Below, piece after piece: positions 1 to 6,900 of a DNA stretch of 10,435 nt. The DNA is taken from assembly GCA_902462525.1 (NCBI GenBank), contig CABQCA010000076.1:1-10435 (forward strand). Reading direction: 5' to 3'. Under the pieces are notes generated by a model. The model did no database searches, was not told the origin of the DNA, and worked only from the letters and a program-made list of their open reading frames with translations. Within the stretch, counting starts at the first letter, position 1, and every line of letters begins with the position of its first letter. The DNA comes from an uncultured Porphyromonadaceae bacterium. GTDB lineage: Bacteria > Bacteroidota > Bacteroidia > Bacteroidales > Muribaculaceae. Position numbers and translations under genes: made by a program.

Positions 1-16
1 TTCTGTTTATCAGGCG

Positions 17-2596
17 TTACCGGCGTGTGACCGGCGATTCCTCGCCGAAAAGATATGATTTTTTATATCCGCCGGCATCGACTACAATTTTTTCGAAGAC
101 CACTCCAGGATCGAGTGGCGACAGCGACAATGTCACGCTGCCGTCGACATCGGCTTTAGGAACCTTCAGTCTGACAATCTTTTCTATCACACGTCGGGCC
201 ACAGTAGGATAATAAACCGCATGTATATTTTCCGGGGCTTCGTTGAGATTGCCATTGAAATTCACTTCTATCGGCTCTGTGCCGTCGAAACCGACCTTAT
301 AACGATGGCCCTCGCGTCGTGCGAAAGCGAGTGTCGATTTCGTAACAACATGAACGTCGACACTGTCGGTGCCTTCCGGTAAGCGCAGGGAGTAATCGAG
401 GCGAGCTCCTTCAACGGGAACAGTATATGGCATTAGAGCGACACCGCTCAGAGTACGGCCTACATACGGAAGGACCGTCCACCGGCCTCCACCCTCGGGA
501 GAGTGCGCACGATTGAAATGTTCTGCTTCCATCACTATGCAATCCGACGGAATAGTGAAGCGGTATCCGCCCGTTTTGACGGTATCTTCAACACGGTAAA
601 CAGTCGGAAGAGTATCTTTCGGGAAATTGTCGTGCCAGTCGGTATAGCCGATATGTTTCTGTATCATAATGCCGTCCCATTTGCCACCGGCCAGTTCCTT
701 GTTGTACATTTCCATGAGTTCACCGTCACGCTCAAAGCATTTCTCAGCTCTCTCTGCCCATAAATCGGCCTCAGGCATACCGGCGATGTATGCGCTTCGG
801 TTCATCGCCACGGAATAATACATGTCGTGCAGGTTTGCCATCAGTTGCAGAGGAAACAGAATAAGTTCCATATAAGCGTCGCGGCTTTCCGGAGCAAGCG
901 ACAGATACTGCCTCATTGCCTCGGCTTCAAGCACAATATATTCGTCGCGCACTTTTTTCCATTCTCCGCTCTCCAGCGAGTACGTAGCGGCGTCGAGAAG
1001 CTCCGGGGTACAACGCCCGTTGTATTTGCACAGCAAGTTGAAAATTCTGGCTGCTTCTTCTGAATTGCCCGGACCGAACTGCTGTTCGAAGAAACTGCGT
1101 GTGTGCTCAAGCAAATTTTCATTAGAAAAGGCTTTCGGGTTCCATGCCATATCGAGAAACAAAGTTATAGGATATTCCATCGGCTTGAGATCGCCAACAT
1201 TCAGTATCCACATAGTTTCGATACCATAGTCATAGGCCAGCCGCATCTGCTCCCACAAGTTCTGAATCGGGGTGCAGTTGAGCAGTTTGCTGTTTCGCGG
1301 CGCCCCGACATAATCCACATGGTAGTACATGCCCCATCCACCCGGATGGAGGCGTTCGCGCGCATCGGGCAGACGGCGCACATTGCCCCAGTTGTCATCG
1401 CACAGAAGCAGAATAACATCATCAGGCACACGCATTCCTTTGTCATAGTAATCGAGCACTTCTTTATAGAGAGCCCACACCTGCGGTGTCTGTTCAGCCG
1501 GACGTCCGGTCTCTTTCTTTATTATCCGGCGCTGATTCGCTATGATGTTTTCAAGAAGCTTAACATCGGCTTCAGCGCTCATTGCTTCGTCTCCGTCACC
1601 ACGCATGCCTATCGTCACGATATCTTCGGTGCCTTTCATGCGTCTTACGCCTTCGGCAAAGAATTTATCGAGCACCTTGCGGTTTGTCCTGTAATTCCAC
1701 TGTCCGAAATCCTTCCGGTGACGAGCCCATTCCTGATGGTTGCGTGCCATAGGCTCATGATGCGATGTTCCGATGATCACACCCATTTCAGACGCTGTGC
1801 GGCTGTTTTCCTCATCGTCGGCATAGAAAGCCCAGTCCCACATCGCAGGCCAAAGAAAATTACCTCTAAGACGCAAGATAAGTTCGAACACACGTGTATA
1901 GAAACGATGGTCACCGTAGGTGGTACCATAAGTTTTCTTAACCCATTCCATAAGGCACGGTCCCTCATCGTTTAGAAAAATACCGCGATAGCGCACTGCA
2001 GGTTCTCCGGCAGTATAAAAACCGCGTTTAATCGCAAACGAATTGCGTCTCACCGCAGGTACATCGGCCCAATCATACCACGGAGAAACACCTATTAGTT
2101 CGGAAAGCTCATAAATACCGTATATGGCGCCTCTCATATCGCTTCCGGCAATGACCAGCCCTTCCTCCACACCGGCCAACGGCGACTTCACTGTAGCCAT
2201 TACATATTTCTCCCGTTTGCCGTCAAGTTCCCGGCGGTCAATCTTACCCTCATCCATAAGTTTCGAAATAACAGGGCTGGAATAAGAACCCACTATTATC
2301 ATGCGGGAATCTGTGGGAGTAGACCTGAGTTCCGCGGCGTTGCCGCAAACACGCTTAAAGTCGGCCGAAAGATTTCGGGCAGCTATCTGCACTCCTTTGC
2401 AGTCAGTGCTGTCGATCAGCACCGGGAGCGGTTTTCCCGTTTTTCCGCATGGCTGAATTATAACAAACGTATCGCCGTCTGTGGCATTTGCCGCTGCTGT
2501 CGGATTGTCCAGAGCAGCGACATGTGCGGCGGAGATCAGGAGAATTGTCGTGACTGCAGCAATCCGGTGCAGAGTCTTTCTTATTCCGTACTTCAT
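17..2596 (-). CDS. GH115 alpha-glucuronidase, exported
   Basis: Likely removes glucuronic acid or 4-O-methyl-glucuronic acid side chains from xylan or a related glycan. The 859-residue length is normal for GH115. Residues 1-28 form a signal peptide (basic start, hydrophobic TTILLISAAHVAA), predicting the periplasm. The N-terminal alpha/beta domain spans roughly 30-190, the catalytic barrel roughly 195-500, a helical region 500-660 and a C-terminal beta-sandwich 680-850 opening with VMEAEHF. GH115-typical blocks include RGIFLNDEGP (204-213), GTSHHEPM (276-283), MRGDGDEAMS (331-340), LLCDDNWG (397-404), YYHVDYVG (424-431) and WILNVGDLKPMEYP (463-476). I do not assign individual catalytic residues. 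The ATG is chosen because the signal peptide follows it directly. The gene is transcribed divergently from the HTCS across a shared 277-base spacer, so co-regulation is likely. Some Bacteroides GH115 enzymes act on arabinogalactan proteins, so xylan is inferred from the neighbours. Family confidence is high; exact substrate is uncertain. Confidence 0.95.
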   Translation of the reverse strand: MKYGIRKTLHRIAAVTTILLISAAHVAALDNPTAAANATDGDTFVIIQPCGKTGKPLPVLIDSTDCKGVQIAARNLSADFKRVCGNAAELRSTPTDSRMIIVGSYSSPVISKLMDEGKIDRRELDGKREKYVMATVKSPLAGVEEGLVIAGSDMRGAIYGIYELSELIGVSPWYDWADVPAVRRNSFAIKRGFYTAGEPAVRYRGIFLNDEGPCLMEWVKKTYGTTYGDHRFYTRVFELILRLRGNFLWPAMWDWAFYADDEENSRTASEMGVIIGTSHHEPMARNHQEWARHRKDFGQWNYRTNRKVLDKFFAEGVRRMKGTEDIVTIGMRGDGDEAMSAEADVKLLENIIANQRRIIKKETGRPAEQTPQVWALYKEVLDYYDKGMRVPDDVILLLCDDNWGNVRRLPDARERLHPGGWGMYYHVDYVGAPRNSKLLNCTPIQNLWEQMRLAYDYGIETMWILNVGDLKPMEYPITLFLDMAWNPKAFSNENLLEHTRSFFEQQFGPGNSEEAARIFNLLCKYNGRCTPELLDAATYSLESGEWKKVRDEYIVLEAEAMRQYLSLAPESRDAYMELILFPLQLMANLHDMYYSVAMNRSAYIAGMPEADLWAERAEKCFERDGELMEMYNKELAGGKWDGIMIQKHIGYTDWHDNFPKDTLPTVYRVEDTVKTGGYRFTIPSDCIVMEAEHFNRAHSPEGGGRWTVLPYVGRTLSGVALMPYTVPVEGARLDYSLRLPEGTDSVDVHVVTKSTLAFARREGHRYKVGFDGTEPIEVNFNGNLNEAPENIHAVYYPTVARRVIEKIVRLKVPKADVDGSVTLSLSPLDPGVVFEKIVVDAGGYKKSYLFGEESPVTRR

Positions 2597-2627
2597 GGCA
2601 TTTAAATGTAATGTTTGATGACAATTG

Positions 2628-2635
2628 CAAATTTA
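2628..2635 (-). promoter_or_regulatory. Bacteroides-type -7 box for GH115
   Basis: Read on the minus strand, 2635 down to 2628 is TAAATTTG, an exact match to the Bacteroidota -7 consensus TAnnTTTG. It ends 31 bases before the GH115 ATG, so the predicted 5' leader is about 25 bases. No convincing TTTG -33 element lies at the usual distance upstream, which would fit a promoter needing an activator such as the neighbouring HTCS. That last point is inference. Confidence 0.5.
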
Positions 2636-2666
2636 TAAAAATGTCTGTTTAAGGCACGCGGACGTT

Positions 2667-2794
2667 TGTAAAACCGACATTTATAACCGTATTACAGCCT
2701 TCGCTCATGTAACAATAAGGTTCACATTTGTACACATCTGTAACTTTTATTCTGATTTGTAACAGAAAAAACTAAAAAGTATTGTAATTTTACA
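2667..2794. repeat. Cluster of TGTAA/TTACA half-sites, possible operator
   Basis: TGTAA starts at 2667, 2708, 2739, 2758 and 2783; the inverse TTACA starts at 2692 and 2790; a related TGTAC starts at 2729. The copies at 2708, 2739 and 2758 extend to TGTAAC. Starts at 2708, 2729, 2739 and 2758 are 21, 10 and 19 bases apart, close to whole helical turns, as expected for a protein binding one DNA face. TGTAA-TT-TTACA at 2783-2794 is an inverted pair. HTCS and other AraC-type regulators often bind repeated half-sites, but AT-rich composition alone raises the chance of such words, so the binding role is a hypothesis. Confidence 0.35.
2756..2792 (+). promoter_or_regulatory. Weak candidate promoter for the HTCS gene
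   Basis: TTTG at 2756-2759 and TAATTTTA at 2785-2792 (seven of eight against TAnnTTTG) resemble Bacteroides -33 and -7 boxes, but the 25-base gap is longer than usual. The leader to the ATG at 2874 would be about 75 bases. Position supports it; sequence only weakly. Confidence 0.25.
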
Positions 2795-2873
2795 GCCGAA
2801 AAAAGATACTGAAGGTGTTTCTCTCTTTCCGCTTAGTCACTTTCATTTTTTACCAGCCAGCTAAATCTAAACC

Positions 2874-5800
2874 ATGAATATTAAACGTTACGATTTCATA
2901 CACCGCATTGTGTTTATCGTAGTAGCGATGTGCATTTTCTCAAGTGCTTCGGCCATACGCACAGGACGAATGTTCGCCGATCCGGCTTTCACGTCAGGAA
3001 CATTTATCGGTTTATGCCGAAATACCGACGGGTTTCTGTGGATTGCCACCGAAAGCGGACTTCTTAAATTCGACGGCAACAATTATATTCTTTACCGCCA
3101 CGATGAGAACAACCCTTCTACTCTCAGCGACAGCCGTCTTCTTTCAGTGATATCCGACTCCCGTGGCAGGGTATGGGCCGCGACAGCAAACGGCCTTAAT
3201 CTCTACGACGATGCCACCGACTCATTCCGCCGCATCACGCTTCCCTCAATGAGCTACGGCGGCTATATAATGGATATCACCGAGCAAGCCGACGGAACAA
3301 TCACTTTCATAGTCGCCGGAAAGGGCCTCTATGTAATCGATGAGACCCACGGTGAGCTTACAGCGGTGAAATATCTCCCCAACAGCCCCGGCGAAAACGA
3401 GTATGACCGTGTCATTCAGCATACCGACGGCCGTTTCTATGTAGGAACACATACCGGAAAAGTATATTCGATCAGCGCCAATGGCAATAGCACTCCTATC
3501 AATGTAGCAGACGGTTATATTACGGATCTGATTTCAGAAGCCGACGGAAACATCCTTGTCAGCTCAGTCAACGTCATATACCGTCTCTATCCCTCTGACA
3601 ACCGTGTGGTGCCGGTATGGGCTGCAGACAAAGTGGAAATGAACGTCAACAATTTCACCCGCGCAGCCGACGGTACGGTCTATTTCTCGACAGTTTCAAA
3701 TGGAATATGGAGCATTGAGTCAGGGCACTCAGAAGCAAAACAGTGTACCAGTTTTTATCTGCCCTTGACCGACCTCCAAAATACAAAACTCGGAGCGACT
3801 TTTGCCGACACTGAAGGGAATCTGTGGATAGGCTGCCAATACAAGGGGCTTGCATGCATTCCTCATACCCCTATACCTTTCAACTATCATCTTATTTCCG
3901 ACGCTATTCCCGGGTTTAAAGGTGGAATCGACGCTTTCGCCGTATTCGATAACAATGTGGCCGTAGGATTCGGCAACAATATAGTCAGAATGACTGCCGA
4001 AGGCACGCTGTTCTCCCGTACAGTCATGCCGGCACGCGGAGTGGTGAGTTCTATAGTCCCGACAGAAGAAGGGAAGCTTCTGGTAGGCCTTACCAACAAC
4101 GGAATATGGGAACTACCTTACAAAGGCGGCAGCCCCCGACGCATTATCGACTTTCCCGGCAAATATCCGTCGATTGTCATGTGCCGGTTGCCTGACGGCA
4201 ATCTGCTGGCAGGTTTCCACGGAGAAGGGCTCCTGAAATACGACCGTACTACAGGTTCTGTAACGCGTTATGAGGCAGATCCTGAAGGCGGCCGCCTCAA
4301 TAATTTGTTCTTCACCTCAATGAAGATGTCGCCGGACTCTGCATTTGTGTGGATCGGACTATACGGCGGAATATCATGTTACGACATCTCCGCCGACAGT
4401 CTGTATATTCTCGATCAGACACCGTTTGTCAAAGGCGCGACATATGCACTGGCCACCGCAAGCGACGGCAGTGTCATTGCCGGGACAAGTCACGGCCTTA
4501 TCCATTACGATGCCGCCGGCAATGTGCGAAAGAAATATACCACGGCCGATGGCCTCACAGACAACGACGTACGCACAGTCGTAGCCGATAGTCGCGGCGG
4601 ATTCTGGATCGGTACCAAACGAGGTCTCAACTACCTTAGTCCGGACAGTGACGACATCGTAGTTTACTACGGCGGCTATGGTATGGCTGAAAAGGCATTC
4701 ATGCACGGAGGCATGGCCTCAGACAACAGTGTGATTCTCGGAAGCGAACTCGGCATAACCGCATTTCACCCCGACTCAATACCTTCCATGGGCTTCGGAC
4801 ATCAAATTGAGGTCACTTCCATTATTCTCAACGGTCAGCGCATAAACCGCACGACGACAATCGACGGCAACACCGTGATAACCGGCGGCCGGAATCTTCA
4901 GTTAAACCTTCCCTACAGAGACAATTCTCTGACGCTCAAACTGTCAACTCTCGATTTCCGTGATGCCGCCAACGTTCGCTATATATGGCGTCTCAACGGG
5001 CTTTCTGAAGAACCGACAGTGACTCCACCGGGTGACAACGTTATTTACCTTCCCCACCTCGATCCGGGTAAGTACACCCTTCACCTCAAAGCCACCGACA
5101 ACAATGTTAGTTCCGAAGAAACCGAAATAACCATAGTCATTTCCACTCCCTGGTATATGAGCGGCGCCGCCCGGACACTCTATGCAGTTATATTTCTGGT
5201 ACTCATCATTCTTTCCATTCTCCTTCTGGAGAAGAAACGCAGCGAAAGAATCAGTGAGGCCAAAATTCGTTATTTCATGGATGTGTCACACGATATTCGC
5301 TCTCCTATCACATTGATACTGACTCCTCTCCAATCGCTTCTTAAAGAGCCGTTCTCTCCTGATGTAAAAGAAAAGATGCGCACCATGTACCGCAACGGAC
5401 AGCGAATCCTCTCTCTTGTCAACCAGCTCCTCGATCTGCGAAAAATTGAAAAAGGAGGAATGAGGCTTCTCTGCCGTCAGACAAATCTGGCTGTTTTCGT
5501 CGAAGAACTTGTCGACATGTTCAAGCCGCAGGCCGCAGAGAAGAAAATCGCTCTCGAATTTCACGATAAAGGAGGAGTACCCGACGACGTATGGGTAGAT
5601 CGCGACAACTTCGACAAAATCCTGGTCAATATCATCTCAAATGCCATTAAATATACTCCGGACGGAGGACAAATTGATGTTGTCCTCAGCCGGACCGATG
5701 ACGACGGTCTCGGTGCATGCGCTCAGATAAGCGTGTTCGATACTGGTATCGGCCTTGGCAACAAGACTCAGGAACAGCTCTTTGCCCGTTTTTATCGGGC

Positions 5801-6020
5801 TCGTGAAAATCATTCGGCCGGCATTGCCGGCACGGGTATCGGACTCGACCTCTGCCACCGGCTCACACTCCTTCACCATGGCTCCATCACGGGACACAAT
5901 CGCTCCGACGGAACTGGCGGAAGCGTATTCTCTGTCCGCATCCCACTCGACGAATCAGCGTATTCTCCGGCGGAACTATTGCGGACGAAGGACGCTTCCG
6001 GCCCCACCCCCCCCCGATAA
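2874..6020 (+). CDS. HTCS regulator, sensor and kinase part (ends early by frameshift)
   Basis: This is the sensing and histidine-kinase half of a hybrid two-component regulator, the usual local controller of polysaccharide loci. Residues 1-27 are a signal peptide. Residues 30-635 form periplasmic beta-propellers with repeats such as GFLWIATESGLLKFD (53-67), GRVWAATANGLNLYD (98-112), GNLWIG (315-320) and GGFWIGTKRGLNYLS (575-589). A Y_Y_Y-type beta-sandwich covers about 675-757 and a membrane helix 768-785. The kinase has its H-box with phosphoacceptor His806 (VSHDIRSP), N-box NIISNAIKY (919-927), DTGIGLG (956-962) and GTGIGLDLC (986-994). After DASGPT the frame runs through C9 (6007-6015) and stops at TAA 6018-6020, so this 1048-residue product lacks the receiver and DNA-binding domains. 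Deleting one C joins it to the next feature as a 1341-residue HTCS. As read, it could still sense and autophosphorylate but could not itself regulate transcription. Confidence 0.92.
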   Translation: MNIKRYDFIHRIVFIVVAMCIFSSASAIRTGRMFADPAFTSGTFIGLCRNTDGFLWIATESGLLKFDGNNYILYRHDENNPSTLSDSRLLSVISDSRGRVWAATANGLNLYDDATDSFRRITLPSMSYGGYIMDITEQADGTITFIVAGKGLYVIDETHGELTAVKYLPNSPGENEYDRVIQHTDGRFYVGTHTGKVYSISANGNSTPINVADGYITDLISEADGNILVSSVNVIYRLYPSDNRVVPVWAADKVEMNVNNFTRAADGTVYFSTVSNGIWSIESGHSEAKQCTSFYLPLTDLQNTKLGATFADTEGNLWIGCQYKGLACIPHTPIPFNYHLISDAIPGFKGGIDAFAVFDNNVAVGFGNNIVRMTAEGTLFSRTVMPARGVVSSIVPTEEGKLLVGLTNNGIWELPYKGGSPRRIIDFPGKYPSIVMCRLPDGNLLAGFHGEGLLKYDRTTGSVTRYEADPEGGRLNNLFFTSMKMSPDSAFVWIGLYGGISCYDISADSLYILDQTPFVKGATYALATASDGSVIAGTSHGLIHYDAAGNVRKKYTTADGLTDNDVRTVVADSRGGFWIGTKRGLNYLSPDSDDIVVYYGGYGMAEKAFMHGGMASDNSVILGSELGITAFHPDSIPSMGFGHQIEVTSIILNGQRINRTTTIDGNTVITGGRNLQLNLPYRDNSLTLKLSTLDFRDAANVRYIWRLNGLSEEPTVTPPGDNVIYLPHLDPGKYTLHLKATDNNVSSEETEITIVISTPWYMSGAARTLYAVIFLVLIILSILLLEKKRSERISEAKIRYFMDVSHDIRSPITLILTPLQSLLKEPFSPDVKEKMRTMYRNGQRILSLVNQLLDLRKIEKGGMRLLCRQTNLAVFVEELVDMFKPQAAEKKIALEFHDKGGVPDDVWVDRDNFDKILVNIISNAIKYTPDGGQIDVVLSRTDDDGLGACAQISVFDTGIGLGNKTQEQLFARFYRARENHSAGIAGTGIGLDLCHRLTLLHHGSITGHNRSDGTGGSVFSVRIPLDESAYSPAELLRTKDASGPTPPR
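6007..6015 (+). repeat. C9 homopolymer at the HTCS frame break
   Basis: Nine C residues lie between A6006 and G6016. In the upstream frame they read ACC CCC CCC CGA TAA, giving T-P-P-R-stop. With eight C residues they read ACC CCC CCC GAT AAA, giving T-P-P-D-K and continuing into the receiver domain. The tract therefore decides whether the HTCS is whole or split. Candidate causes are read error, fixed mutation, replication slippage or +1 ribosomal frameshifting. Confidence 0.9.
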
Positions 6021-6900
6021 ACATTTGATTATAAGCAGCATAGAAAACTCAAATCTATCCGACAAGCCTAAGCGGAAGCGTATCTCGGCCTCACGGCGGA
6101 TTCTTGTCGCAGACGACGATACAGAACTAAGGAGCTTCATCAGCCGTCAGCTTGAAGAATCCGGTTATAAAATATCCACAGCCGACAATGGTGCCAATGC
6201 TCTTAAAATTATTAATGAAGAGAATGTCGATCTTGTGATATGCGATGTTAAAATGCCGGTGATGGACGGTCTTACATTCCTCAGGCTCATGAAATCGAAT
6301 GTCGGCACCCATCATATTCCTGTCATTCTGCTAAGTGCGCGAAATGAAATCGCCGACCGAATCGAAGGATGGGATAAAGGAGCCGACGGATATCTCGGCA
6401 AGCCCTTCAACATCGAAGAACTCAATACCCTTATAGATAATCTCATTGGTACACGACTGAAGCTCAAAGGCAAATTTTCCGGCGCGCAGGATGTCGGCGC
6501 CTCCATTACCCCCCCCGAACTAAAAGGCAACGACGAGGCCCTTATGGAAAAAATTATGGACATCATCAACGCCCGTATCGATGATCCCGGTCTCAATGTC
6601 GAAATGCTCGGACGAAGTGTCGGAATAAGCCGTGTCCAGCTCCACCGTAAGCTCAAGGACATACTCGGAATGACACCGAGCGATTTTATCCGCAATATAA
6701 GACTCAAACGCGCATGCCAGCTACTTCAGAAACCCGATGTAGACATCACTCAGGTAGCCTATGCCGTCGGTTTCTCGTCGCAGCCTCATTTTTCCACTTC
6801 ATTCAAGCGTTATACAGGTTTCTCTCCCACAGAATACCGACAGAGGTGTCTCAGCGGCGATGTACCGACTCTTCCCGAAAACCCAATAGACTCACTATGA
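6016..6900 (+). CDS. HTCS regulator, receiver and AraC DNA-binding part (frameshifted)
   Basis: This is the output half of the same HTCS, in the +1 frame after the C9 tract. In restored 1341-residue numbering, a basic linker (KPKRKRISASRR) leads into a receiver domain with acidic residues in VADDD (1078-1082), phosphoacceptor Asp1124 in VICDVKMPVMDG, Ser1154 and Lys1176 in LGKPF. An AraC-type helix-turn-helix follows at about 1240-1330, with SVGISRVQLHRKLKDILGM and VAYAVGFSSQPHFSTSFKRY visible. The start given is only where the frame resumes. No credible start codon is seen: ATG 5755 lies inside the kinase in another frame, and TTG 6025 has no recognisable initiation context. All signature residues are intact, suggesting recent or reversible disruption rather than decay. 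The TGA at 6898-6900 overlaps the ATG of the esterase. The domain call is very strong; how, or whether, it is translated is uncertain. Confidence 0.9.
   Translation, partial: DKHLIISSIENSNLSDKPKRKRISASRRILVADDDTELRSFISRQLEESGYKISTADNGANALKIINEENVDLVICDVKMPVMDGLTFLRLMKSNVGTHHIPVILLSARNEIADRIEGWDKGADGYLGKPFNIEELNTLIDNLIGTRLKLKGKFSGAQDVGASITPPELKGNDEALMEKIMDIINARIDDPGLNVEMLGRSVGISRVQLHRKLKDILGMTPSDFIRNIRLKRACQLLQKPDVDITQVAYAVGFSSQPHFSTSFKRYTGFSPTEYRQRCLSGDVPTLPENPIDSL
6509..6516 (+). repeat. C8 homopolymer in the receiver-AraC linker
   Basis: Eight C residues between A6508 and G6517 read ACC CCC CCC GAA (T-P-P-E) in the frame that continues to the AraC domain, so this tract is in register. Its context (A, C-run, G) and coding of T-P-P plus an acidic residue match the C9 site if that site is reduced to C8. 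It is a second possible slippage site in the gene. Confidence 0.8.

Larger units (their letters stand above)
2597..2873. promoter_or_regulatory. Divergent regulatory spacer between GH115 and HTCS
   Basis: This non-coding spacer is clearly more AT-rich than the genes on either side and separates two divergent starts, so it should hold promoters for both. It contains a good minus-strand -7 box (2628-2635), a poorer plus-strand candidate (2785-2792), and a cluster of TGTAA/TTACA elements listed separately. Two copies of a GAC-TTT-TA-AACC-type element lie almost end to end at 2661-2675 and 2676-2688. I see no open frame or RNA gene here. Confidence 0.7.

Noticed and set aside
1103..1975. A 290-codon open frame on the plus strand, antisense to GH115
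   Set aside because: It lies wholly inside a strongly supported GH115 gene, its translation shows no recognisable domain, and long antisense open frames are common opposite GC-rich codon-biased genes.
5755..6020. ATG at 5755 as the start of a separate response-regulator gene
   Set aside because: This stretch overlaps the kinase ATP-binding region, whose motifs are clearly in the other frame; its translation before the C9 tract has no domain character.
6025..6027. TTG at 6025 as a reinitiation start for a stand-alone receiver-AraC protein
   Set aside because: It is only a few bases after the TAA, so reinitiation is conceivable, but TTG starts are uncommon and nothing around it looks like an initiation site. 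The one-base repair to a standard HTCS is more economical.
6714..6896. Upstream extension of the esterase frame to 6714
   Set aside because: It overlaps the AraC helix-turn-helix in another frame, and the signal peptide begins exactly at the ATG at 6897.
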